A DNA stretch of 16,774 nucleotides from DATDYQ01 sp035288965 (GTDB taxonomy: Archaea; Nanobdellota; Nanobdellia; SCGC-AAA011-G17; JAGVZF01), in NCBI GenBank assembly GCA_035288965.1, contig DATDYQ010000030.1, positions 1-16,774 on the forward strand. The letters are read 5' to 3'. Below are positions 1 to 6,431 of this stretch, in pieces. The notes beneath the pieces were generated by a model. The model saw only the letters and a list, made by a program, of their open reading frames with translations, ran no database searches and was not told the origin of the DNA. A program made the translations under genes and the position numbers. Positions within the stretch are counted from its first letter, which is position 1. Each line of letters starts with the position of its first letter.

Positions 1-5
1 AATCT

Positions 6-79
6 CGAAGAAATAGCTCACACTAGATCTAACTATTCTAGTGCGAAAACATTCTTCGCACTATTTTTCTTTATTTTAT
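6..79 (+). terminator. Hairpin terminator with competing alternative stems
   Basis: A perfect 9-bp stem (39-47 with 55-63, 7-nt loop) is followed by a T-rich tract at 64-79, the shape of an intrinsic terminator. Its arms are also shared by two other helices: 6-12 (CGAAGAA) with 52-58 (TTCTTCG), and 21-27 (CACTAGA) with 37-43 (TCTAGTG). Those two nest together and exclude the terminator stem. It could end a transcript from beyond the window edge, or act as a terminator/antiterminator leader. Archaea usually terminate on T tracts alone, so the hairpin's role is uncertain. Confidence 0.5.
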
Positions 80-105
80 TAGTAAAAATAGTTTGTGCTT
101 ATACG

Positions 106-126
106 CCACTAGTCCGAGACTAGTGG
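106..126. repeat. Perfect 9-bp inverted repeat with 3-nt loop
   Basis: CCACTAGTC at 106-114 is mirrored by GACTAGTGG at 118-126 around a CGA loop. It lies just before the TATA-like sequence of the next gene and shares the CACTAG core with the stems at 21-43. It could be an operator or an RNA hairpin; no protein partner can be named. Confidence 0.5.
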
Positions 127-134
127 TAATCTGG

Positions 135-144
135 TTATATATAT
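135..144 (+). promoter_or_regulatory. TATA-like box for the gene at 183
   Basis: TTATATATAT lies 39-48 nt before the ATG at 183, predicting a transcript start near 168 with a leader of about 15 nt. This argues against any longer reading frame beginning upstream of 183. Confidence 0.45.
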
Positions 145-182
145 TCCAGTCTGGAGAAGAACATTTTTTTAGTTCTGAATAT

Positions 183-488
183 ATGAAGAGACTTTCTGAA
201 AAACAAAAAGATTTACATATTCAAGCTATGAACTCACCTACAATTCCAGAACAAATTATAAGCTTTACACCAGATATACAAGAAGGAGTAAAATGCAAAG
301 AATTAACAGACTTATTAGTAAATGCAGTAAAACTTGGTGCAGAAAGAATAGAAATAGAAGGTCCTTGTATAAGATACAAAAAAACACGTAAAGGGAAAAA
401 ATATTATGCTACAAGATATATATTCGTTAGAGAAGAATGTAATAGTCCTATACTTTATAGGATTTATATTAGAGATATTCCATACTGA
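183..488 (+). CDS. Hypothetical protein, 101 aa
   Basis: I do not recognise a family. The frame is open back to 93, but the extra upstream residues would be encoded across the hairpin at 106-126 and the TATA-like box, so the ATG at 183 is the better start. The product is soluble and basic, with a central helix-like stretch (LTDLLVNAVKLGAERIEIEG) followed by a Lys/Arg-rich turn (KKTRKGKKYY) and beta-rich C-terminus. No signal peptide or membrane segment is visible. It ends with TGA 116 nt before the YchF start. The Lys-rich turn could bind nucleic acid, but that is only a guess. Confidence 0.6.
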   Translation: MKRLSEKQKDLHIQAMNSPTIPEQIISFTPDIQEGVKCKELTDLLVNAVKLGAERIEIEGPCIRYKKTRKGKKYYATRYIFVREECNSPILYRIYIRDIPY

Positions 489-570
489 AATTTATTTTAA
501 CTTGTTTTCTAAACAGTTACAATTTTCTCCTATTTTTAAGCCTTTATCTGTTAAATTTAAAAGTCGTGAT

Positions 571-580
571 TATATTTATA
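571..580 (+). promoter_or_regulatory. TATA-like box for ychF
   Basis: TATATTTATA lies 25-34 nt before the ATG at 605, which predicts a leaderless or nearly leaderless transcript and supports 605 over upstream starts. Confidence 0.5.
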
Positions 581-604
581 AGTATCAAGTATCTTCTAAA
601 TTCC

Positions 605-1801
605 ATGTTAATAGGACTAGTCGGTATACCCAGCTGCGGAAAATCTACGTTTTTTAAAGCTGCAACTCTAGCCAATGTAGAAATATCTGCAAGACCATTC
701 ACAACTATAAAAGCTACTGAAGGAGAAGCTTATGTAAAAGTTGAATGTGCTGAAAAATTCTTTAATGTTAAATGCGATCCCAGATTTGGCTTTTGTGTTA
801 GTGGAAAAAGATTTACGCCTATAAGATTAATGGATATTGCTGGTTTAATAGAAAAAAGCCATGAAGGGAAAGGCTTGGGAAATATGTTCCTCAATGATAT
901 AAGGGAAGCTGATGCATTAATTCATGTTGTAGATATTTCCGGTTCTATAGATGAAAAAGGCAATTTAACAAAATCATTAACTCATGATCCAATAAAATAC
1001 ATTAAAATAATTGAAAATGAACTTAATATGTGGTACTATCAGATTCTTAAAAAAGGATGGGAAAAATTTGCAAGAACTGTAAATCAGGAAAAACAGAATA
1101 TTGTTAAAGCTTTAAGCAAACAATTATCAGGGCTGAAGGTTACAGAAGAACATGTTGAGAATTCTATTAAAAAACTAAATTTAAGTTCAGATCCTTTGTT
1201 GTGGGATGATAATAATTTAAGAGAATTGTCTTCTATATTAAGAAAATTATCTAAGCCAATGATAATTGCAGCCAATAAAATTGATATCCAAGGAAGTGAA
1301 AAAAATTTTGAAAAAATAAAAAGAGAATTCAAGGATTATATTGTTGTTCCATGCTCCGCAGATTCTGAATTAGCTTTAAGAGAAGCAAGTAAGGCAAAAT
1401 TGATTAATTACATTCTAGGAGATAATGAATTTGAAATTATTAATAATGAGAGAATATCTGAAAACCAGTTAAAGGCTTTAAATTATATTAAAGAGAATGT
1501 TTTGGATAAATATGATACAACAGGAATTCAAGAAGTATTAAACAAAGTTGTTTTTGACTTATTAAAGTATGTTGCTGTTTTTCCAGGTGGTCTGAATAAT
1601 CTAAAGGATTCTTTTGGAAGAACATTGCCGGATTGTTACTTGCTTCCAGAAAGCTCAACAGCATTAGATTTTGCCTTTAAATTACATACAGATTTTGGAA
1701 AGAACTTTATTAAGGCTATTGACGTTAAAACTAAAAAGATAATTGGCAAAGAGCATGTATTAAAGAACTTGGACGTTATAGAAATTGTGACTAAAAAATA
1801 A
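605..1801 (+). CDS. ychF: YchF/Obg-family GTPase with C-terminal TGS domain
   Basis: P-loop GTPase of the OBG family, YchF branch, thought to act with ribosomes or translation factors. In the 398-aa product the G1 P-loop is GIPSCGKS (residues 7-14), the switch I PFTT is at 31-34, G3 DIAG is at 77-80 and is followed by the family-typical EGKGLGN block, and G4 NKID starts at residue 224. NKxD predicts GTP specificity, whereas bacterial YchF has a variant G4 and prefers ATP. The last roughly 80 residues, including FPGGLNN and DFAFKLHTDFGKNF, form the TGS RNA-binding domain. The stretch CDPRFGFCVSGKRF is characteristic of archaeal members. The start at 605 fits the family N-terminus and a TATA-like box at 571-580; the upstream open frame to 566 is probably untranslated. 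It is convergent with the TrmB gene. Confidence 0.93.
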   Translation: MLIGLVGIPSCGKSTFFKAATLANVEISARPFTTIKATEGEAYVKVECAEKFFNVKCDPRFGFCVSGKRFTPIRLMDIAGLIEKSHEGKGLGNMFLNDIREADALIHVVDISGSIDEKGNLTKSLTHDPIKYIKIIENELNMWYYQILKKGWEKFARTVNQEKQNIVKALSKQLSGLKVTEEHVENSIKKLNLSSDPLLWDDNNLRELSSILRKLSKPMIIAANKIDIQGSEKNFEKIKREFKDYIVVPCSADSELALREASKAKLINYILGDNEFEIINNERISENQLKALNYIKENVLDKYDTTGIQEVLNKVVFDLLKYVAVFPGGLNNLKDSFGRTLPDCYLLPESSTALDFAFKLHTDFGKNFIKAIDVKTKKIIGKEHVLKNLDVIEIVTKK

Positions 1802-1871
1802 TCTTGTAAATATTAAACCTATTGGCTATTTAAAGAAATTTTTAGTATTTTTAATTGAGTTTTCTATTTCT
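1802..1871. terminator. AT-rich convergent intergenic region
   Basis: Seventy bases separate the convergent ychF and TrmB stops. They contain several T-runs on the plus strand (1839-1868) and A/T-runs on the minus strand, enough for archaeal T-tract termination in both directions. No strong hairpin was seen. Confidence 0.35.
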
Positions 1872-2603
1872 TTATCGTGATGTTTTCCATATTTCTAGAA
1901 AGAATTTTTTATACTGTTGGGCAATTTGACTTGAAATTATTTCAATTGCTGTGGGTCTTTCTCCCCATATCCAATTTATAACTCGATTATTTATTATCAT
2001 TAAACCAAGAGGGAGATTAATATTCGTAAATCTATATTTAACATTTTTAATATCCGAATAATTTTTTTTGAATTCTTCTTTTATTGAAGTATGAGCTACC
2101 AGTCTATCATCTACTTTTTTCTCAGATAATTGAATATGAATATTTCTTAAAAATCTGGAAGCTAATTTTGATTTAGTATATTCTTCTTTAAATACGAATA
2201 CATAATAATAACTTTTATTATCTAATTCTTCCAAGATAGAATCAAACATAGATTTAATTGCTTTATATCCTTCATAAACAGTAGCAATTTGTTGTTCCTG
2301 TGAGAATTTTCTTTTTTGCTGTAATTTTGGTAATAACCCGGAAAATCTTCTTTCCTTTTCTTTTAACATATTAAGAATTTGGTTAGGGTTTTGCGCTTGA
2401 AAATATTTTGTTTTTGATTTTATTATGAAACTTATTAAACCTTTATCAATTAATTTTTCTAATGTCTGATATATTTTTGAGTGCTGAATTCTTGTTCTTG
2501 AAGCGATTGGGCCTACTGTGGTTTCTCCTAATTCTAATAATGCCAGATAAACCTTAATCTCTCTATCTGAAAACCCTATTTCTTTTAATATTGAAATTTC
2601 CAT
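1872..2603 (-). CDS. TrmB-family transcriptional regulator
   Basis: 243-aa regulator of the archaeal TrmB family. An N-terminal winged helix (about residues 5-75; FSDREIKVYLALLELGETT, then SKIYQTLEKLIDKGLI) binds DNA. A short coiled segment (about 80-105) leads into the TrmB C-terminal half, which begins with the typical YEGYKAIKSMFDSILEEL. Classical TrmB proteins sense sugars, but this copy is shorter than sugar-binding TrmB (about 340 aa) and probably carries only the regulatory core, so its ligand is unknown. It is transcribed divergently from the unknown gene at 2701, and a G/C-rich palindrome at 2647-2663 touches its probable BRE/TATA, which suggests autoregulation and control of the neighbour. 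A Trp-rich end (NWIWGERP) is intact. Confidence 0.88.
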   Translation of the reverse strand: MEISILKEIGFSDREIKVYLALLELGETTVGPIASRTRIQHSKIYQTLEKLIDKGLISFIIKSKTKYFQAQNPNQILNMLKEKERRFSGLLPKLQQKRKFSQEQQIATVYEGYKAIKSMFDSILEELDNKSYYYVFVFKEEYTKSKLASRFLRNIHIQLSEKKVDDRLVAHTSIKEEFKKNYSDIKNVKYRFTNINLPLGLMIINNRVINWIWGERPTAIEIISSQIAQQYKKFFLEIWKTSR

Positions 2604-2640
2604 ATGTCTTATTATTTTTCTTTTATTTTTAATACTTTCT

Positions 2641-2648
2641 ATTTTATA
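2641..2648 (-). promoter_or_regulatory. TATA-like box for the TrmB gene
   Basis: Read on the minus strand this is TATAAAAT preceded by GGAGG, resembling a BRE plus TATA. It lies 38-45 nt before the start at 2603 and overlaps the palindrome at 2647-2663. Confidence 0.4.
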
Positions 2649-2663
2649 CCTCCAAGGGGGGTA
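2647..2663. promoter_or_regulatory. G/C-rich palindrome, candidate operator
   Basis: TACCTCC (2647-2653) pairs with GGGGGTA (2657-2663) with one G-T mismatch across a 3-nt centre. It is an island of G/C in very AT-rich sequence, midway between two divergent starts and overlapping the probable BRE of the TrmB gene. That is where a repressor operator would be expected; binding by TrmB is inferred. Confidence 0.45.
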
Positions 2664-2670
2664 AGTTAAT

Positions 2671-2678
2671 TATTTATT
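2671..2678 (+). promoter_or_regulatory. TATA-like box for the gene at 2701
   Basis: TATTTATT lies 23-30 nt before the ATG at 2701, consistent with a leaderless transcript. A second candidate, GTATAAA at 2684-2690, is too close to the ATG to serve this start. Confidence 0.4.
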
Positions 2679-2700
2679 CAAGTGTATAAACTACTTTAAA

Positions 2701-3198
2701 ATGGCAATAGAAATTAGATATCATAGTAAAAGAAACAAAATGTATCCAGATTTCCTTAGAACAGAGGAAGTTGTGAAAGGTGAAACATTTTCTAATATAT
2801 TAGAACAATTATGTGAGAATTGGGTTATAGAGCCCCAGTTTGGTATATTAACAAAAATGGGATCTTTTGCTACTGCTATTCCAAGACTATACTCTCTTAT
2901 TTACTGTGCGCTTGTACCACATCCATTTATGCTTATTAATTTTGCAGATGAAAAAGAGGTAAGAACTTTTTTTGATAATTTGTTTAAGCCTGTAGCAGTA
3001 GAGGGAGATTGGGGAGATTCGCACTATCAGCCTATGATTAGGATTGATAGAAGATCACAAACACAAAGTTCACCAATCTTCTTGGTAAATGCACTTTATT
3101 ATGTTAGTGAAAAAAATATAGATGAAGTTAAAAGAAGTTTCGAAAGAAATAATAATTGTTCTAAATCTTGTGAAAGTAGATGGTATGTTTTTGATTAA
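2701..3198 (+). CDS. Hypothetical protein, probably truncated by a frameshift
   Basis: 165-aa product of no family I recognise. It is soluble, with aromatic and hydrophobic stretches (IPRLYSLIYCALVPHPFMLINF) too polar for clear membrane segments, and a Cys pair near the end (NNNCSKSCESRW). The TATA-like box at 2671-2678 supports the start at 2701. The stop at 3196-3198 is suspicious: the next 170 bases stay open in the -1 frame and read as natural protein. Restoring one T (GATTAAAAGAT to GATTTAAAAGAT) would continue the product as YVFDLKDNGVIEE to a stop at 3368, giving about 221 aa. It sits opposite a TrmB regulator that may control it. Function unknown. Confidence 0.6.
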   Translation: MAIEIRYHSKRNKMYPDFLRTEEVVKGETFSNILEQLCENWVIEPQFGILTKMGSFATAIPRLYSLIYCALVPHPFMLINFADEKEVRTFFDNLFKPVAVEGDWGDSHYQPMIRIDRRSQTQSSPIFLVNALYYVSEKNIDEVKRSFERNNNCSKSCESRWYVFD

Positions 3199-3368
3199 AA
3201 GATAATGGAGTTATTGAAGAAAGAGAAGAGATAAGGTATAAAGATAGTGACATTCAGTATTATGCATTATTTTCCCAGAATCCGTTTAAAAAACCAGAGA
3301 AGTATTACAAGCATCCAAAGAATGATTTTTTTGATTGTCTATTTGCTGATTGGCAGAAACATTATTAG
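3195..3368 (+). pseudogene. Out-of-frame C-terminal piece of the 2701 gene
   Basis: The frame beginning at 3195 encodes LKDNGVIEEREEIRYKDSD and continues through SQNPFKKPEKYYKHPKNDF to ADWQKHY and TAG at 3366-3368. It has no start codon of its own with a ribosome site, its composition is protein-like, and it ends just where the convergent CcdA gene ends (4-nt overlap), the spacing expected of a genuine gene end. It most likely belongs to the preceding gene, separated by a single-base deletion or a sequence error in a T/A run. Nothing suggests a programmed slippery site. Confidence 0.55.
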
Positions 3369-4072
3369 CTTAAACTAAAAGTGATCACATTATAGGCTAT
3401 TAGAATTAATAGAACTCCCAAAGCAATCAATATTATTCCTATAAATAACCTCATCCATCTTCTATGTTCCTGTTTCCATTTCTTGATTTCCTGTACTTTT
3501 ACACCAAAATAGACTAATGCCAAAATTATTAGCAAGGGCAAAATAAAAATGAAATTATATACAAGCAAATAATATAATGCTTTTAATGGTAAAATTTCAG
3601 ACTGAGCAATCCATGTTGTTATTGCTAGATAAGGACCCCCTGTACATGGAAGTTCAACTGCAGCAACAAAAGCTCCTAGAATTATAGCACTAAGTGTAGT
3701 AACATTTTTAGCGTGTTTTTCTATATACTTAACATATCTTGGAGATATTCTTAAGGATATACCTTTTCCATACCAGAAAAAATCTTTTATCTCTATTAAA
3801 CCAAGTATTATAACTAAAGATCCAACAAAGATGCTTAATGGTTGGGCTATGTTTAATCTCTGTATAAAAAGAAGAAGACCAATCCCGGCTAAAAAATAAA
3901 CAATGTAAATTGCTGCGATATATATGGAACCAACAGCCAACATTCTTTTCTTATCATGTGACATTGCTAATAAAGTACTGATTAATAGAATTAAAACACC
4001 TATTGCACAAGGATTAATTGAATCAACTAATGCTGTTGTTATTATTACTGGCCATGTTACATCTACTGCCAT
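3365..4072 (-). CDS. ccdA: CcdA/DsbD-type membrane thiol reductant transporter
   Basis: 235-aa polytopic membrane protein of the cytochrome c biogenesis CcdA / DsbD transmembrane family, which moves reducing equivalents from cytoplasmic thioredoxin across the membrane. About six transmembrane helices are visible. The two redox cysteines are in the family motifs: DSINPCAIG (Cys22, first helix) and VELPCTGGPY (Cys143, fourth helix), with a basic loop between them. It is the last gene of the redox operon, 2 nt after the 46-aa gene. With a secreted thioredoxin lipoprotein two genes upstream, the likely job is keeping an outer thiol protein reduced. That it shares an operon with VKOR, normally an oxidant generator, is notable. 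Cytochrome maturation is possible, but no haem-handling gene is seen. Confidence 0.88.
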   Translation of the reverse strand: MAVDVTWPVIITTALVDSINPCAIGVLILLISTLLAMSHDKKRMLAVGSIYIAAIYIVYFLAGIGLLLFIQRLNIAQPLSIFVGSLVIILGLIEIKDFFWYGKGISLRISPRYVKYIEKHAKNVTTLSAIILGAFVAAVELPCTGGPYLAITTWIAQSEILPLKALYYLLVYNFIFILPLLIILALVYFGVKVQEIKKWKQEHRRWMRLFIGIILIALGVLLILIAYNVITFSLS

Positions 4073-4074
4073 TT

Positions 4075-4215
4075 TTATTTCACTCTTTTCAAAATGACTT
4101 TTTTAACCATAGACTTCTTTGTATGTGTGCGATCAGTTAAATCATACTTGATTAATCTTAATTCAAATAATTGTTCTGCAAAGTCCATTGTTTTAGTTTC
4201 TAAAATCTTAGCCAT
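4075..4215 (-). CDS. Small conserved-context protein, 46 aa
   Basis: ATG at 4215 begins a 46-codon frame, MAKILETKTMDFAEQLFELR and on to a Lys/Arg-rich end (KKSMVKKVILKRVK), stopping with TAA at 4077-4075. It starts 1 nt after the lipoprotein stop and ends 2 nt before ccdA, so it fits the operon exactly and is probably real despite its size. It is basic, soluble and has no cysteine, so it is unlikely to be a redox carrier itself. It could be a small assembly or regulatory factor for the redox proteins; I do not recognise it. Confidence 0.6.
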   Translation of the reverse strand: MAKILETKTMDFAEQLFELRLIKYDLTDRTHTKKSMVKKVILKRVK

Positions 4216-4216
4216 T

Positions 4217-4603
4217 TTATTTTGATATAGGTTTATCACAATTAGATTTTACTGCTAAATATTCTAGATTCTGTACTCCAATTAATCTAGAACTATCCGG
4301 GAATTCCCAATCAGGATATTTTTGTACATTCTTTGTTAAACATAATTGCGACTGCGGATCTTCTCCTCTTGGGTCACATTCAACATAAACTCTCCTTTTC
4401 TTTATTATGTCATATGAGGAGCCGAACATCTTTTGCTGTTTTGCACAATTAGGACACCAAAATGCCCCGTATTCTTTAACATTCTTGTCTGCTAAACAAT
4501 TAGCTAGTTTATCCAATGATTCTTTTGTGTATTTTGTAGAAGAGCAAGATGCTAAAAACAATGTAAAGATTACCAGTAAAACGATAATTATCTGCCTATT
4601 CAT
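4217..4603 (-). CDS. Thioredoxin-like lipoprotein, VKOR partner
   Basis: 128-aa exported thioredoxin-fold protein. An N-terminal hydrophobic helix ends in a lipobox-like LASC (Cys20), suggesting lipid anchoring outside the membrane. The active-site FWCPNC (Cys50, Cys53) and the block YVECDPRGEDPQSQLC ... KYPDWEF, with its cis-Pro, match the thioredoxin domain fused to VKOR in many bacteria; here it is a separate gene. Cys36, Cys76, Cys88 and Cys122 are additional. The ATG at 4603 is chosen because it overlaps the VKOR stop (ATGA) and follows AAGGAGGA, while the longer frame to 4681 lies wholly inside the VKOR gene. It is likely the disulfide-exchange partner of VKOR, with CcdA as a possible reductant. 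Confidence 0.85.
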   Translation of the reverse strand: MNRQIIIVLLVIFTLFLASCSSTKYTKESLDKLANCLADKNVKEYGAFWCPNCAKQQKMFGSSYDIIKKRRVYVECDPRGEDPQSQLCLTKNVQKYPDWEFPDSSRLIGVQNLEYLAVKSNCDKPISK

Positions 4604-5031
4604 TTTAAATTCCTCCTTAATTTTATTGTAGCTATTAATATTATTAATATTAAAATGTCTAGAACAACACATAATGGACATATAGAATAAAGAACGAAAG
4701 CCTCGATATAAATCAGATATAATGCAAAAATAACGCTTAAAATCATTAACCAGTATATTATATTTATTACTTTTTTATAATTCATTTTATTTTTTAATGC
4801 CGATATTGTAATTATCATAATAAAAATAAAAGTCAGCAATGCCATTAATGATATGGGAATTCCGAATATCTCAGAGTATAAACTTCTGTTTACAATATCG
4901 CAGGAAATGCTTGGATTAATATCACAAAAACTGTCTGTTGTTGCATAATGAGAATAAAGCAGATAAGCAGAGGTTAATATAGCTATTATTGAACAGATTA
5001 ATACAATCTTCAAACCTTTTTCTTTTTTCAT
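4600..5031 (-). CDS. Vitamin K epoxide reductase (VKOR) family protein
   Basis: 143-aa integral membrane thiol oxidoreductase that oxidises a thioredoxin-like partner and passes electrons to a quinone. All VKOR signature residues are present: the loop pair Cys36 and Cys44 (SFCDINPSISCD), the conserved Ser in SEIFGIP at about 53, and the quinone-side CPLC (Cys118, Cys121) in the last helices. Four transmembrane helices are visible. The gene overlaps both neighbours by an ATGA (with the DoxX gene at 5028-5031 and the lipoprotein at 4600-4603), implying coupled translation. The fused thioredoxin domain of longer homologues is supplied by the next gene. Expected role: disulfide-bond formation in envelope proteins. 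Confidence 0.92.
   Translation of the reverse strand: MKKEKGLKIVLICSIIAILTSAYLLYSHYATTDSFCDINPSISCDIVNRSLYSEIFGIPISLMALLTFIFIMIITISALKNKMNYKKVINIIYWLMILSVIFALYLIYIEAFVLYSICPLCVVLDILILIILIATIKLRRNLK
4611..4618 (-). promoter_or_regulatory. Strong Shine-Dalgarno for the thioredoxin lipoprotein
   Basis: Minus-strand AAGGAGGA ends 7 nt before the ATG at 4603 and lies inside the end of the VKOR gene. It fixes the lipoprotein start and shows that internal operon genes here use Shine-Dalgarno sites although leading genes look leaderless. Confidence 0.7.
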
Positions 5032-5507
5032 TCTTTTTTAATAAAACGCTTTTCTAAACTAAATTCTAAACTTGATTTTGATATGGCAATTCCAATTAAA
5101 ACCAAAAGATAAACAATATGTTCATCTATTATAGGGTTATGTTCCGGAGGTGTTAAAGCAGTCCATATAAGGAACATTAATAACGCCCCAGCATAAGCTG
5201 CTATTTTAACATATATACCAAAAATTAAGCCTAATCCTAACAGCAACAAGCCAATCATGAATATCCAGTCTATAACAACACTTCCTGTCAAGCTATTGTA
5301 AAAACCAGAAAAGATGCCATGTGTACCAAGTTTTAGAAAACCTGCTGTAGGTGAAACACCATTAATCCAAGATTTATTACTTGCAGTATTAAAGCCCAAA
5401 CCAAATAATTTATCAAAAAAAGCCCAAAGAAACAACCAACCAATGGCAATTCTTAGTAAAACCCAAATATATGCTTCTTTCTTATGCGAACCTCTTTTTC
5501 TTTCCAT
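5028..5507 (-). CDS. DoxX/DoxD-like membrane protein
   Basis: 159-aa membrane protein with four hydrophobic helices. The arrangement RIAIGWLFLWAFFDKLFGLG near the N-terminus, the SWINGVSPTAGFL segment and the final HIVYLLVLIGIAIS resemble the DoxX/DoxD family, whose best-known member is the small subunit of archaeal thiosulfate:quinone oxidoreductase; other DoxX proteins take part in redox membrane complexes. No cysteine is present, so it would act through quinone or partner binding, not thiols. It overlaps VKOR by ATGA and follows the other DoxX-like gene by 10 nt, which suggests a membrane complex with VKOR. The enzymatic activity is not known from sequence. Confidence 0.75.
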   Translation of the reverse strand: MERKRGSHKKEAYIWVLLRIAIGWLFLWAFFDKLFGLGFNTASNKSWINGVSPTAGFLKLGTHGIFSGFYNSLTGSVVIDWIFMIGLLLLGLGLIFGIYVKIAAYAGALLMFLIWTALTPPEHNPIIDEHIVYLLVLIGIAISKSSLEFSLEKRFIKKE

Positions 5508-5517
5508 CTTCTAAGAT

Positions 5518-5901
5518 TTATTTAAATAGATCTTTAAAGTTTTTCGGCAATCCTTTTATATAAAGCAATGCTAAAGGAGCACCCCAATTAGTCCATCTCT
5601 CAACAAAATCCCATATAGGATCTCCGGCTATAGGCCTTGCTAATGCTGTTAAAAATCCCCATATGGTACCATATATCAGTACAATTCTTATAGGTGCTAA
5701 AATAGCAAAGATAGCAACTGTAACATCAATAATACCAATTAATATCATTAATTTATTCGCTAATAATCCAGTTACACCAATAAACGCAGTCAACATCTCA
5801 ATAAATCTTGGTTTTAATTGTATGGCAAAAATTCCGTGCCCTAAAAAAGTTCCAAACATTGCTATCCTAAGGATCCATTCTGTTTTTTTTATGTTGTTCA
5901 T
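5518..5901 (-). CDS. DoxX-like four-helix membrane protein
   Basis: 127-aa membrane protein, first gene of the redox operon. Helices at about residues 8-28, 32-52, 54-90 and 105-118 and the opening RIAMFGTFLGHGIFAI resemble small DoxX-like/DUF proteins. An IAGDPIWDFVERWTNWGAP loop carries aromatic and acidic residues near the last helix. There is no cysteine. A TATA-like box at 5921-5930 suggests a promoter directly before this gene, separate from the regulator pair upstream. It may pair with the second DoxX-like protein as a heteromer. The family assignment is weaker than for its neighbour. Confidence 0.65.
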   Translation of the reverse strand: MNNIKKTEWILRIAMFGTFLGHGIFAIQLKPRFIEMLTAFIGVTGLLANKLMILIGIIDVTVAIFAILAPIRIVLIYGTIWGFLTALARPIAGDPIWDFVERWTNWGAPLALLYIKGLPKNFKDLFK

Positions 5902-5920
5902 ATGTTATATTAATTTAGGA

Positions 5921-5930
5921 TATAATTAAT
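5921..5930 (-). promoter_or_regulatory. TATA-like box for the redox operon
   Basis: Minus-strand ATTAATTATA lies 20-29 nt before the ATG at 5901, predicting a leaderless transcript that starts the DoxX-VKOR-thioredoxin-CcdA operon independently of the regulator genes upstream. Confidence 0.45.
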
Positions 5931-5954
5931 AAAGAATTTGGAACAAACATCGAA

Positions 5955-6431
5955 CTAGAAAGCTTCTTTATACTTTTCCATAACATTCTGGATTTCATGT
6001 CTTTCTTTTAATGAATAAAATATTCTATTTCCCTTTGCTTCTTTATTGAGAAGATTAAAATTTTCTAAACTATGTATGTACCATGTTATTGTTTGGGGAG
6101 AAACTTTTATTTTTTTACTTAATTCACTGTTTGTTATTTTGTTTTTTATTATCAGCAGTTTTATTATATGTCTTACATTCTTTCGCCTTATCAAAAAAAG
6201 TATTCTTGCTTCATTCTCATTTATATTAATAAGGTAAAATCTTCTAAATCTCTTATTTAAAATTTCTTTTATTATATCTGCTTTTAAAATTAGTGATAGA
6301 TGGTAACTTAACTGACCGATGGCAAGACCTGTTTCTCTCTGCAATTCCCTTACACAAATTCCTGGTTTTTCTTTTATTATAGAATAGATTTTTTCTCTTG
6401 TTTTTAGTTCTAGTATATCATTCCTTGTCAT
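5955..6431 (-). CDS. Tandem winged-helix transcriptional regulator
   Basis: 158-aa protein with two winged helix-turn-helix units. The first, residues about 8-70, reads REKIYSIIKEKPGICVRELQ then GLAIGQLSYHLSLILKADII; the second, about 80-150, reads NVRHIIKLLIIKNKITNSEL then VSPQTITWYIHSLENFNLL. This double-wHTH arrangement is common among archaeal regulators (COG3398-like) and has no separate ligand domain. It overlaps the upstream Lrp-like gene by 14 nt and lies 53 nt before the redox operon, so it may be a local regulator of that operon. No cysteine occurs, so it cannot sense redox by thiols. It stops with TAG, showing that TAG terminates translation here. Confidence 0.8.
   Translation of the reverse strand: MTRNDILELKTREKIYSIIKEKPGICVRELQRETGLAIGQLSYHLSLILKADIIKEILNKRFRRFYLININENEARILFLIRRKNVRHIIKLLIIKNKITNSELSKKIKVSPQTITWYIHSLENFNLLNKEAKGNRIFYSLKERHEIQNVMEKYKEAF

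Noticed and set aside
3190..3200. Programmed -1 frameshifting
   Set aside because: No X-XXY-YYZ slippery heptamer in the right frame and no clear downstream pseudoknot; a one-base deletion explains it more simply.
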